From: RUG023 sp900315435
GTDB lineage: Bacteria > Spirochaetota > Spirochaetia > Sphaerochaetales > Sphaerochaetaceae
Reading direction: 5' to 3'
Assembly: GCA_902788205.1 (NCBI GenBank)
Contig: CADAJJ010000028.1
Location: forward strand, 1 to 62,819
DNA: 62,819 nt
In this document: one piece after another, positions 17,019 to 25,222 of the stretch
Layout of the letters: every line of letters begins with the position of its first letter
Numbering within the stretch: the stretch's first letter is position 1
Made by a program: the position numbers and the translations under genes
The notes under the pieces: generated by a model
Databases searched by the model: none
Told to the model about the DNA's origin: nothing
What the model saw: only the letters and a program-made list of their open reading frames with translations

Positions 17019-17905
17019 TGAGAAACCTCTGGAAGAAAGCCCTGTTCCTGTTGCCCGCGCTGGCCATGGCCTCCATGGGACCGGCATGTGCCGACACGAA
17101 CGAGGCATCCAGTTCTCTGGTCTTCAAGGCGTTCCGTAGGCCGCTGACCACGATGGATCTGGGCGACTTCACCCTCACCATCGAGCCCTATTCGACATCC
17201 GGCACCGACAGTCAGGGCATGTGGAACGTCACCGACGCCCTTGCCGACAGCGCTGCGGCAACCAGCGATGGCGCGACCGTCATGAATCCTGTCGGAGTCT
17301 TCACCTGGGCGTTGGACTGTACGGTCGAATCGGGTTACAGCGCAACGATCGCGTCGACAATCAAGGTGACGTTCGCTCTCAGCGGAAGGCTGGTCAACTC
17401 CACGCTGGGCTCGCAGGATGTCGGCTACACGATGCGGATTACCGCAGAGACACCGGAGATGCTCCTGAATTCCAGACCGGTTTCCGACATGGGTATGGAT
17501 ACCATCGACTACTCCTCTTCCTACTACTACTCTGACACCTTGCGCGGGTACATGGGGTCGGTTTCGACCGGATCAGGCTGGTGGAGCTCAACGTATTATC
17601 TGTTCGACGCCATCTCGTTGGACGGGTCTTCCATCCCGTCGAGCAACGCGGATTCCAGCAGTTCCACCTACTTCTTCGATCTGGACTCGGACTCCAAGAA
17701 GACCGGTAGCCTCGAGTTCACGCCGTATTACTTGCCTTACAATAGTAGGAGATGGAGGCTTCTTTCCTCGATGTGGATGCCCTATACGATCAAGCGGGGT
17801 GGAACAGGATACCTGCTTCTTGACAAAGCGGGATATGAAGCGGCGCAGAGCGTGGCCGGACGTTACCAGGCGACCATCACGGTGACGATTGAGACGGTCG
17901 TATGA
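17015..17905 (+). CDS. Secreted beta-rich protein 2 of a four-gene cassette
   Basis: This 296-residue protein has a signal peptide (basic RNLWKK, hydrophobic core, cleavage near ACA-DT) and no lipobox at the cleavage point. The mature part is Ser/Thr/Tyr-rich, with a run of Ser and Tyr around SSSYYYSDTLRG. It ends in GRYQATITVTIETVV, a closing-strand pattern like the ones in genes 1 and 3. The segment GVFTWALDCTVESGYSATI suggests another beta-sandwich edge. Family unknown. The start is the ATG at 17015 in the ATGA overlap. Confidence 0.7.
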   Translation: MMRNLWKKALFLLPALAMASMGPACADTNEASSSLVFKAFRRPLTTMDLGDFTLTIEPYSTSGTDSQGMWNVTDALADSAAATSDGATVMNPVGVFTWALDCTVESGYSATIASTIKVTFALSGRLVNSTLGSQDVGYTMRITAETPEMLLNSRPVSDMGMDTIDYSSSYYYSDTLRGYMGSVSTGSGWWSSTYYLFDAISLDGSSIPSSNADSSSSTYFFDLDSDSKKTGSLEFTPYYLPYNSRRWRLLSSMWMPYTIKRGGTGYLLLDKAGYEAAQSVAGRYQATITVTIETVV

Positions 17906-18495
17906 GAAGACATGGCCTTTGCATCTTTCTGACATTCTTCCTGCTGGTCTCCTCCCTCTGCGCGAAAGGCAGGGTGCTCGAGACCGACCGTTCGGGCATC
18001 GAGCTGACGGGCGTCATCGGGTCCACCATGAACCTGTGGGCCGATTTGAACTACAGTGGCGACTATGCCTTCTATCTGAACGACGGTATTGACAACGACA
18101 AGGCCGAATACCTTGTCAATTCGAGCGACCATGGGTACCAGATCGGTACCTGGGGGTTGGTGAGCAACCAGGCAAACACCATGGTCACCATCACCCATGA
18201 CAAGCTGAAGCCGGCCAGTGGAGGCTCTTATGGGGGAATCGAGTACCGACTGTACATCCAGTACCCGGAGCCGGACAACCTGACGGAAACGGCCAGGAGC
18301 TATTGCTACAGCTCCACGTCATACCGGCAGTCTTCGTTCTCCGTCACCTACAACACCTCGGCGACCCTGACTTCGTTCAACAAGATGGGGCTTTTCGTGC
18401 AGTTGGACATGGACTCGCTGACGAAGCTGGACGACGACAACGCGCCTGCCGGCGAGTATGCGTCGACCATCACCCTGACGGCGTCGGCGGACTGA
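17902..18495 (+). CDS. Secreted beta-rich protein 3 of a four-gene cassette
   Basis: A 197-residue product with signal peptide (RRHGLCIFLTFFLLVSSLCA, cleavage near LCA-KG). The mature sequence contains ELTGVIGSTMNLWADLNY, YRLYIQYPEPDNL and ends GEYASTITLTASAD, the same closing strand (G-x-Y-x-x-T-I-x-x-T) that defines pilin-like and coat-U-like beta-sandwiches. Two cysteines lie in or near the signal segment. It overlaps gene 2 by ATGA and is followed ten bases later by gene 4. Possibly a surface-structure subunit; no usher or chaperone gene is adjacent. Confidence 0.7.
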   Translation: MRRHGLCIFLTFFLLVSSLCAKGRVLETDRSGIELTGVIGSTMNLWADLNYSGDYAFYLNDGIDNDKAEYLVNSSDHGYQIGTWGLVSNQANTMVTITHDKLKPASGGSYGGIEYRLYIQYPEPDNLTETARSYCYSSTSYRQSSFSVTYNTSATLTSFNKMGLFVQLDMDSLTKLDDDNAPAGEYASTITLTASAD

Positions 18496-18505
18496 GGAGG
18501 GGCAT

Positions 18506-19831
18506 ATGGAAAAGCAGATCCTTACCATACTGGCAATGATGCTCTTCAGTGCTGCTGCAGACCTGTTCGGCGCTACCTCCATCACCTATGAGCAGACCCA
18601 GTGGACGGTCACGCAGATGACCGACCAGTCCTACGTGACGGGCGGCATCTTCCCCTACAGCTACGATACCAAGGCTTCGTATTACATGCTGCACCTGGCT
18701 GGCAAGGTCGACCTGCAGGACATCAATACCGAGGCCATTTCCTCGCTCACCGTCAATATCACGCCCGATGCCAACGGATATTATTTCGTCTCCTCGGACA
18801 GTACCAAGGCGAAGATTCCCTATACGATCGAGGTCTTCGTCCGTTCCCGTCTGGTCAATGCCTACGCGGACACCGACATCGCTGTCACCGGAGCCGACTT
18901 CGGGGGTAGCGGCACCTACGGGTATGACGATATCCAGGGAAGCAATTCGACCCAGAAAGTGAAGTTCGTCTGGCTGAAGGACGAGTCGGCCGTCTCGATA
19001 CCCATTCCTCTTGAGAACGCGGCAGGCACCAAGTACAAGAACACCCACGTGGACATCCTGATCGTCTTCGACCGGAACTATTCCAACGTGCTGACGGACG
19101 ATTACTCGACCACCTTCTACTGCAACTACACGATGGACAATAGCGACGTGCACACCTTCCCGTTCACCATCTTGGGAACCGGCGCGCAGGAGGAACAGGA
19201 TGGCCAGACGGTCAAGGACCACACCTTCAACGTCACCGCGCTGGCGCTCGCCGACCAATACCCGCTGGACGACGCCGATACGATTGCAAGCTACCAGAGC
19301 GTGGCGAACGTCTCCTATACGGCGGACATGACAGGCAAGGTCCATACCGCGCCTTCGATTGCCGATTCGCTGTACGAGATCGTGCTGAGCCCGACCAGCG
19401 ACTACACGGCCACCGGTACCTTCCGGTTCGTCAGCACGAAGGATCCCTCTGTCACCATTCCCTATTACGTGACGATGGACAGCACCCAGACGGCGACGCT
19501 TTTCATGTCTGACGTCGCCACCTATCGGGATGTCTACACGCAGACCTCCGAGAATCTCTCGGGCGACGAATATTACTCCTACGCCTATGGGACCAGTCCG
19601 AGACGTTACGTCGTGGTGCCGATGGTCCTCAGTGGGTCCGACACCGGTGGCGATTATTCGACAAAGTACTCCTACAGCGGCGACATCAAGATCCGGATTC
19701 CCGATGATGTGGTCTATGGGGATACCGGGGTCAGCTATCAGCAGGCTCTGGCCGACAATGCCACCGGCGGGTATTTCAATGCCGGTACCTTCCGGAGCAC
19801 CATCTACGTGTCACTGGTTTCCCAATTCTGA
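18506..19831 (+). CDS. Secreted beta-rich protein 4, with an internal duplication
   Basis: This 441-residue protein is the largest of the cassette. It has a signal peptide (EKQILTILAMMLFSAAADLF, cleavage near LFG-AT). The mature part appears to contain two related halves: ITPDANGYYFVSSD with AKIPYTIEVFV in the first, and LSPTSDYTATGTFRFVST with VTIPYYVTMDS in the second. It ends GTFRSTIYVSLVSQF, again the closing-strand pattern. GGAGG precedes the ATG. Its stop is only three bases from the convergent GH43 gene, so no terminator fits between them. Function unknown; adhesin or fibre tip is one possibility. Confidence 0.7.
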   Translation: MEKQILTILAMMLFSAAADLFGATSITYEQTQWTVTQMTDQSYVTGGIFPYSYDTKASYYMLHLAGKVDLQDINTEAISSLTVNITPDANGYYFVSSDSTKAKIPYTIEVFVRSRLVNAYADTDIAVTGADFGGSGTYGYDDIQGSNSTQKVKFVWLKDESAVSIPIPLENAAGTKYKNTHVDILIVFDRNYSNVLTDDYSTTFYCNYTMDNSDVHTFPFTILGTGAQEEQDGQTVKDHTFNVTALALADQYPLDDADTIASYQSVANVSYTADMTGKVHTAPSIADSLYEIVLSPTSDYTATGTFRFVSTKDPSVTIPYYVTMDSTQTATLFMSDVATYRDVYTQTSENLSGDEYYSYAYGTSPRRYVVVPMVLSGSDTGGDYSTKYSYSGDIKIRIPDDVVYGDTGVSYQQALADNATGGYFNAGTFRSTIYVSLVSQF

Positions 19832-19834
19832 ATT

Positions 19835-21361
19835 TCAAATCCATGAGCCGGGAGTGAGGACAGGTTGCACCCAGTCGTCCTCTTGGGCATGGAGCGAGAT
19901 TCCGTCCAGGAAGGTCGCCTTGCCATAGGCGGACCAGATGGCATAGAGGGTGCCGGTGAAGCTTCCGTCGAAGGACGCGCTGGTGCTCATGCCGTAGATG
20001 GCTGCTTTGGAAAGCTGGATGCCGTCTACCGTGAAGGTGTACCACTGCCGGTCGGAATGGATGCCAAGGGCGAGCGTCCGGGTCCGGTCAAGCAGGATGC
20101 TTTCCGTCCGTACCTGTACCCCATGGATCTGCCTGTCCAGGGAGACGCGGACCAAGCCGCCCTCGTTTTCCACGGTAACCGCATAGAAATAGTTCGAGTT
20201 GTGGTAGACGGCGATGCCGGCCATCTCCTCGAGGCTGGACAGATCCAGCTTCACCTCGTAATCGGTGACGAATTCCGGTTGGCGCAATCCCAGCAGGGTA
20301 GGGTGGCCAAGGTGGCGCCCGATGGGGCAGGTGCCCTCCAGCGTCAAGGTCTTCGTCTCCGGGTCGAGCCGGTACCGGTCGAAAGCGGGGACCCGCACCT
20401 TGAGGAATGGGAATCCGGCAAGCGGCCTGTCGAAAGGAACGGAAAGGTCGCCGCGGTCTTCCATCTGTGCGTAGCCACCTGCCATCTGCAGTTCCACGAA
20501 GCCGTCATGCCCGACCACCGGCCACCCGTCCTTCCAGGCCACCGGGGCGAGAAACGTTTCCCTTCCCAGGTTCTTGCCCATGGTTTTCATCGGTGTCCTG
20601 GTGGCGAGGAACACGGCGTACCAGTCGTTTCTGTCGGTAAGGAACAGGTCGGCATGGCCGGTACACTGGATTTCGTGTCCTTTCCGGTCGGCATGGCTGA
20701 GCGCGGGGTTGTGGGGGCCGGGTGCATAGGGTCCGAAGATATCTTTGGAGCGAAGCATGCAGATATGGTGGCCGGAGCCGGTCCCACCCTCGCTGACCAA
20801 CAGGTAATACCAGTTGTCAAGGTTGTAGATGTGGGGGCCTTCGACCGAATGGCCTCCGCATCCGTACGTCAAGAGCCGCATGGTTCCGGCAAGCTTTCCG
20901 GTCATGGGGTCTATGAACTGGCCGAAGATGCCCTGCCTGCCCTGCTCGTCCCTGCCGTTGGAGCAGTAGAAGCAGCGGCCGTCCTCCAAAAAGAGCAGGG
21001 AAGGGTCGATGCCGTCGCGGGCGATGAAGGCGGGCTTGGTCCAAGGTCCATGGATGTCCGGGGCGCTGACGACAAAGTTCTGGTGGGTGAACTTGTTGGT
21101 GCAGACCACGAAGAAGCGCCCTTCGTGAAAGCGAATCGTCGGGGCATAGAGGCCTTGGTTGTTCTCGCTGGCAGTCAGGTCCAGATGTTCCTCATCGGTC
21201 AGGACGCTGCCGGCATAGGACCAGTTGACCAGGTCTTTGCTTTCCCAGATGGGGAGTCCGGGGAAGTACTCGAAGGTCGAGGTGACCACATAGTAAGTGC
21301 CGTCTGCAAAGCAGATGGAAGGGTCCGGATTGAATCCGCGGATGATCGGGTTGTGTATCAT
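19835..21361 (-). CDS. Glycoside hydrolase family 43 (beta-xylosidase/arabinofuranosidase type)
   Basis: The 508 residues carry a GH43 five-bladed propeller and a C-terminal beta-sandwich (GH43_C2/DUF1349-like, from about 320). The catalytic triad is visible: Asp13 in NPDPSI, Asp119 in DGIDPS and Glu174 in HSVEGPHIY. There is no signal peptide, so the enzyme works on imported oligosaccharides. Length and two-domain form resemble XynB-type beta-xylosidases. It is divergent from the LplB-type importer operon and both promoters share a 13-base element, so it probably belongs to the same regulon. Confidence 0.92.
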   Translation of the reverse strand: MIHNPIIRGFNPDPSICFADGTYYVVTSTFEYFPGLPIWESKDLVNWSYAGSVLTDEEHLDLTASENNQGLYAPTIRFHEGRFFVVCTNKFTHQNFVVSAPDIHGPWTKPAFIARDGIDPSLLFLEDGRCFYCSNGRDEQGRQGIFGQFIDPMTGKLAGTMRLLTYGCGGHSVEGPHIYNLDNWYYLLVSEGGTGSGHHICMLRSKDIFGPYAPGPHNPALSHADRKGHEIQCTGHADLFLTDRNDWYAVFLATRTPMKTMGKNLGRETFLAPVAWKDGWPVVGHDGFVELQMAGGYAQMEDRGDLSVPFDRPLAGFPFLKVRVPAFDRYRLDPETKTLTLEGTCPIGRHLGHPTLLGLRQPEFVTDYEVKLDLSSLEEMAGIAVYHNSNYFYAVTVENEGGLVRVSLDRQIHGVQVRTESILLDRTRTLALGIHSDRQWYTFTVDGIQLSKAAIYGMSTSASFDGSFTGTLYAIWSAYGKATFLDGISLHAQEDDWVQPVLTPGSWI

Positions 21362-21369
21362 GACTGTCC

Positions 21370-21398
21370 AGCGTATCCCTCTTTCCGGGCATCGTCAA
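21370..21398 (-). promoter_or_regulatory. Putative GH43 promoter
   Basis: On the minus strand, TTGACG (21398-21393), 17 bases, TACGCT (21375-21370). The -10 ends only eight bases before the GH43 ATG and no Shine-Dalgarno is visible, so the mRNA would be nearly leaderless. Confidence 0.4.
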
Positions 21399-21409
21399 AC
21401 TGGCAATTT
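21397..21409 (+). promoter_or_regulatory. Operator-like 13-mer, copy 1
   Basis: AAACTGGCAATTT, an imperfect palindrome with a central G. It overlaps the proposed minus-strand -35 of GH43. An identical copy lies 162 bases away at the -35 of the divergent operon. Confidence 0.55.
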
Positions 21410-21558
21410 TGCCTCGACCTGCCATTCTTTACCAGGAGAGGAACATGTGATTTCCTGCAAAAACGTAAAACAACGCTTCTGTTTGCGTATTTTGGAGACT
21501 TTTGAAGCGTTCTCCTTCCCTTGTCTCGGACAAGGTAAAAAATGGCATGTCAATTTTG

Positions 21559-21571
21559 AAACTGGCAATTT
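21559..21571 (+). promoter_or_regulatory. Operator-like 13-mer, copy 2
   Basis: Second exact AAACTGGCAATTT, overlapping the first three bases of the TTTACA -35 box of the importer operon. The placement of both copies on opposing -35 boxes suggests one regulator for both directions. Confidence 0.55.
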
Positions 21572-21598
21572 ACAGCTTGGAGAAACCGTTTCGATAAT
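21569..21598 (+). promoter_or_regulatory. Putative promoter of the sugar-importer operon with internal palindrome
   Basis: TTTACA at 21569-21574, 18 bases, GATAAT at 21593-21598. The palindrome GAAAC-C-GTTTC at 21582-21592 sits between the boxes and abuts the -10, a LacI-type repressor position. Upstream lie CCTTGTC/GACAAGG (21519-21535) and AACGCTTC/GAAGCGTT (21472-21511). Confidence 0.55.
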
Positions 21599-21625
21599 GG
21601 ATGCATTCAATGGCAGGAGGAACGC

Positions 21626-22585
21626 ATGCGTTTCCAACACACGAAGCAGGGTGCAGGCAGTCCCGGACAGGATCTTCCGCTTTCTGCGAAAATCAAGAAG
21701 GACTGGTTGTTGAACAGAAGCCTGTACGCGCTGTTCATTCCGGTGCTTGTCTATTACATCATTTTCCAATACGGGCCCATGTTCGGCTTGATCATATCCT
21801 TTGAGAACTACAAGCCTGCAACCGGGTTCTTCCATAGCAGGTGGGTCGGTTTCAAGCATTTCAACGCGTTCTTCCATGATTTCTATTTCCAGCGGGTATT
21901 GATGAACACGATCAGGATCTCCATCACCAACCTGGTCTTCACCTTCCCGATGCCGATTCTTCTGGCGCTCTTGATCAACGACCTGAGGACCCGGTGGTTC
22001 AGCCGGACGGTGCAGACAATCACCTATATTCCGCACTTCATCTCCATCGTCGTCACCGTCTCGATCATGAAAGACCTGACCAACCAGGATGGCGCGATCA
22101 GCCTGTTTTTGGCCCATTTCGGCTGGAAGCCGGTCTCCATGCTGAACGACAAGGCGTTCTTCATTCCGCTGTACGTGATCAGCAACATCTGGCAGAACAT
22201 GGGATGGAACTGCATCATCTACCTCTCGGCCCTGCTGGCCATCGACCAGGAACTGTATGAAGCAGCCAAGATCGACGGAGCCGGCAAGCTCAGACAGCTG
22301 GTCAGCGTCACGATTCCCTGCCTGCTTCCCACGATTGTCATCATGCTGATCATGCAGATCGGGAAGATGTTCAACATCGGTTACGAGAAGATCCTGCTCA
22401 TGTACAACCCGTTGACCTACGAGGTGGCGGATGTCATTTCGACCTACGTCTACCGCAAGGGCCTTCTGGAAATGAACTGGTCCTATTCGGCCGCCGTGGG
22501 CATGTTCAACTCCATTGTCAGCTTCGCGCTGGTCTGGGGTGCCAACAAATTCAGCAAGAAAGTTGCCGGCAGCAGCCTGTGGTGA
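21626..22585 (+). CDS. Sugar ABC transporter permease, LplB type
   Basis: This 319-residue inner-membrane permease has a cytoplasmic N-terminus and about six membrane segments, beginning YALFIPVLVYYIIFQYGPMF. The EAA coupling loop reads LYEAAKIDGAGKLRQLVSVTIP. YITYIPHF-like segments and FGLIISFENYKP match the LplB group that imports oligosaccharides such as alginate, pectin or rhamnogalacturonan pieces in Gram-positives and spirochaetes. ATG at 21626 follows GCAGGAGGAACGC. It is the first gene of the long operon. Confidence 0.92.
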   Translation: MRFQHTKQGAGSPGQDLPLSAKIKKDWLLNRSLYALFIPVLVYYIIFQYGPMFGLIISFENYKPATGFFHSRWVGFKHFNAFFHDFYFQRVLMNTIRISITNLVFTFPMPILLALLINDLRTRWFSRTVQTITYIPHFISIVVTVSIMKDLTNQDGAISLFLAHFGWKPVSMLNDKAFFIPLYVISNIWQNMGWNCIIYLSALLAIDQELYEAAKIDGAGKLRQLVSVTIPCLLPTIVIMLIMQIGKMFNIGYEKILLMYNPLTYEVADVISTYVYRKGLLEMNWSYSAAVGMFNSIVSFALVWGANKFSKKVAGSSLW

Positions 22586-22593
22586 GGTGAGAG

Positions 22594-23472
22594 ATGAAAG
22601 TACGATATACCGCTGGCGAACAGGCTTTCCACGTTGTCAACGTGATCCTGTGCACGTTTTTCAGCCTTTGTGTGCTGATTCCTGTCTTGAACATCGTCTT
22701 CGCATCGCTTTCCGATCCGATCGAGGTGATGAAGCACTCGGGCATCTTCTGGCATCCGATGCATTTCTCCACGGTCAGCTACGGCATGGTCATGCGCAAC
22801 CGCAACATCCTGACCGGGTATGCCAACACGATCTTCGTCGTGGTGGTGGGGACTTCGATCAATGTCGTCCTGTCGCTGATCGGCGCCTACTGCCTGTCCC
22901 GCAAGGGAGTCATGTTGAACAAGTTCTTCACCATGGCAATCGTGTTCACCATGTATTTCCAGGGCGGCACGATTCCGACCTATCTGATCGTCCAGAACCT
23001 GCACCTGACCGGCAGCCGCTGGTCCCTGATCCTGCCGGGCGCGATCAGCACCTTCAACATGATTGTCATGAGGACCGCCATGGCTGCGGTGCCGGACAGT
23101 CTGCCCGAGTCGGCCAAGATCGACGGAGCCGGGCATGTGACGATCCTGTTCCAGATCATGGCGCCATTGACCAAGGCGACCATCGCCGTCATCACCCTGT
23201 ACTACGCCGTCGCCCACTGGAACTCCTGGTTCCCGGCCATGATCTACCTGCACAAGCAGAGCATGTATCCCTTGCAGCTGGTCTTGCGCCAGATCCTGAT
23301 CGAGGACGACACCGACATCATGACCAGCGGCGTGGAGGACGCGCTTGCCATGGCCAGTGATACGGTCAAGTACGCCACCATCGTCGTGGCCACCGCCCCG
23401 ATCCTGGCGGTGTATCCGTTCCTGCAGAAATATTTTGTCAAAGGCGTCATGATCGGCGCCGTAAAGGGGTGA
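22594..23472 (+). CDS. Sugar ABC transporter permease, YtcP/CUT1 type
   Basis: The partner permease has 292 residues. The first helix is AFHVVNVILCTFFSLCVLIP, and the EAA loop reads LPESAKIDGAGHVTILFQIM. VVALISAYC-like and YFQGGTIPTYLIVQNL segments are typical of YtcP. The start is eight bases after the LplB-type stop, with GAGGTGAG as Shine-Dalgarno. Together with the binding protein at 27625 it forms the importer; no dedicated ATPase is encoded here, as is usual for CUT1 systems sharing an MsmX-like ATPase. Confidence 0.92.
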   Translation: MKVRYTAGEQAFHVVNVILCTFFSLCVLIPVLNIVFASLSDPIEVMKHSGIFWHPMHFSTVSYGMVMRNRNILTGYANTIFVVVVGTSINVVLSLIGAYCLSRKGVMLNKFFTMAIVFTMYFQGGTIPTYLIVQNLHLTGSRWSLILPGAISTFNMIVMRTAMAAVPDSLPESAKIDGAGHVTILFQIMAPLTKATIAVITLYYAVAHWNSWFPAMIYLHKQSMYPLQLVLRQILIEDDTDIMTSGVEDALAMASDTVKYATIVVATAPILAVYPFLQKYFVKGVMIGAVKG

Positions 23473-23476
23473 GTGT

Positions 23477-24475
23477 ATGAGAGTGCCGTATGAGACGATG
23501 ACCAGAGAGTTCGAGCGTGTCTTGCACAAATATGGAATTACCGGAGAGGATGCCAAGCTCAGCGCAAAGCTGTACGCCGACGCCTCCGCCGACGGAGTGT
23601 ACACCCATGGCCTGAACCGGTTTCCCAAGTTCATCAAGAGCATCCAGCAGGGTGCCGTCGATGTGACCAAGCGGGCCGTCAAGGTGGAGGGATTCGGCAG
23701 CATGGAGCGCTGGGACGGACAGCGGGGGCCGGGCAACCTGAACGCCTGGATCTGCACCCAGCGCTGCATCCAGCTGGCCAAGAAACACACGGTGGGCGTG
23801 GTCGCGCTTCGGAACAACAACCACTGGATGCGGCCGGGCAACTACGGCATCGAGATGACCAGGCACGATTGTATCGGCATGCTGTGGACAAACACGACTC
23901 CGAACATGCCCGCCTGGGGCGGCAAGGACGCCAAGCTCGGCAACAACCCGATGGTGGTCGCCGTCCCCTACAAGGACAGCCCGGTGGTCGTCGATGTCGC
24001 GATGAGCATGTTCAGCTATGGAAAATTGGAGAAATACAAGAGGGAAGGGGTCATGTGCCCCGTGGACGGCGGTATCGACAGGGATGGCAATATCACCCGT
24101 GATCCCGCCAAGATCCTGGAGACCCATCAAGTCCTTCCGATCGGCTACTGGAAGGGCAGCGGGCTCTCGCTGACCCTCGATCTGATTGCTGCCACGCTCT
24201 CGGGCGGCACCACGACCCGCGGAGTAGGCGAGCTGCCCTACGAGACAAGTCTTTCCCAGTTCTTCCTGGCCGTCGACCTTTCCCAGCTCCCCGACCGTGC
24301 CGAGCGCGAGCGGCAGATCGGGCTGACGCTGGCTGACATGCAGGAATCGATTCCGGTCACCGAGGGTCGCAAGGTCCACTATCCTGGCCAAGGAATGAAG
24401 GCCAAGCATGAGGAATCGATGCAAGAGGGTGTGGTGGTCGACGACGGCATCTGGCAGTCCGTCCTGGAGATGTGA
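23477..24475 (+). CDS. yiaK: Malate/lactate-dehydrogenase-family reductase, YiaK-like
   Basis: Length (332) and sequence match 2,3-diketo-L-gulonate reductase: DGVYTHGLNRFPKFI holds the catalytic His44, and VALRNNNHWMRPGNYG carries the family's second key histidine (His116). GYWKGSGLSLTLD is the NAD-binding signature of this type III dehydrogenase fold. It reduces a 2-keto acid sugar with NADH in the cytoplasm. In this operon it may process a keto-uronic intermediate released after the lyase. The true substrate may differ from diketogulonate. Confidence 0.85.
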   Translation: MRVPYETMTREFERVLHKYGITGEDAKLSAKLYADASADGVYTHGLNRFPKFIKSIQQGAVDVTKRAVKVEGFGSMERWDGQRGPGNLNAWICTQRCIQLAKKHTVGVVALRNNNHWMRPGNYGIEMTRHDCIGMLWTNTTPNMPAWGGKDAKLGNNPMVVAVPYKDSPVVVDVAMSMFSYGKLEKYKREGVMCPVDGGIDRDGNITRDPAKILETHQVLPIGYWKGSGLSLTLDLIAATLSGGTTTRGVGELPYETSLSQFFLAVDLSQLPDRAERERQIGLTLADMQESIPVTEGRKVHYPGQGMKAKHEESMQEGVVVDDGIWQSVLEM

Positions 24476-24477
24476 GG

Positions 24478-25221
24478 ATGCTCAGAGCCGGGTTGGTCTC
24501 CGCGACCTTCAAGAAACATCCTGCCGACGAGGTGATTGTGCTTGCCGGCTCTGCCGGCCTGTCCGGCATCGAGTGGAGCGAGAACCATCATCTGGAGAAG
24601 GGAAACACCGCCATGGCGAGGGAGATTCGTTTGCGGAGTCTCGACGCGGGACTTGCGGTTGCGAGCTACGGTTCCTACTACCGTCTCGGCCAGCACATGG
24701 ATTTCCGTCCGAGTATGGAAAGCGCCGTGGCTCTCGGCGCCCCGTACATCCGGATCTGGGCGGGGACGAAACCTTCCTCCCAGGTCGGCGCGGACGAGTT
24801 CGACAATTTGGTCCGGGAGGCAAAGGACGCCGCGCACCTTGCCCAGGACAACGGGATGGTGGTCGCGCTCGAGTGGCATAAGAACACCCTGACCGACACC
24901 AACGAGAGCGGCCTGAGACTGCTTCAGGCGGTGGACAGCCCGGCGTTCAAGACGTTCTGGCAGCCGACGCAGGCCCTTTCCGTGCCCCAGCGCTGCCAAG
25001 GGCTGGAGATGGTCGGCGCGTATCTGGCCAACATCCATGTGTACTATTGGGACGCGTCGGGAAGGCGGCCGCTTTCGGAAGGCGAGCCGGATTGGAAACA
25101 GTATTTCTCCAAGATCAAGGGTGACCATTGGGCCCTGTTGGAGTTTGTCAAAGGCGATACGGTCGGGCAGTTCCATGAGGACGCAAGGACGTTGCTCGGC
25201 TGGGTGAAGAGGAGTGTGTGA
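24478..25221 (+). CDS. Sugar isomerase/epimerase, AP-endonuclease-2 TIM-barrel family
   Basis: A 247-residue cytoplasmic protein of the xylose-isomerase-like TIM barrel (PF01261). The N-terminus is LRAGLVSATFKKHPADEV, GLSGIEWSENHHL carries a conserved Glu, and VALEWHKNTLTDT the second, likely metal ligands with the His in NIHVYYWD. I choose ATG 24478 over GTG 24472 because GGAG at 24466-24469 then fits. The specific reaction is unknown; enzymes of this fold also cleave 3-keto-glycosides. Confidence 0.8.
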   Translation: MLRAGLVSATFKKHPADEVIVLAGSAGLSGIEWSENHHLEKGNTAMAREIRLRSLDAGLAVASYGSYYRLGQHMDFRPSMESAVALGAPYIRIWAGTKPSSQVGADEFDNLVREAKDAAHLAQDNGMVVALEWHKNTLTDTNESGLRLLQAVDSPAFKTFWQPTQALSVPQRCQGLEMVGAYLANIHVYYWDASGRRPLSEGEPDWKQYFSKIKGDHWALLEFVKGDTVGQFHEDARTLLGWVKRSV

Positions 25222-25222
25222 G

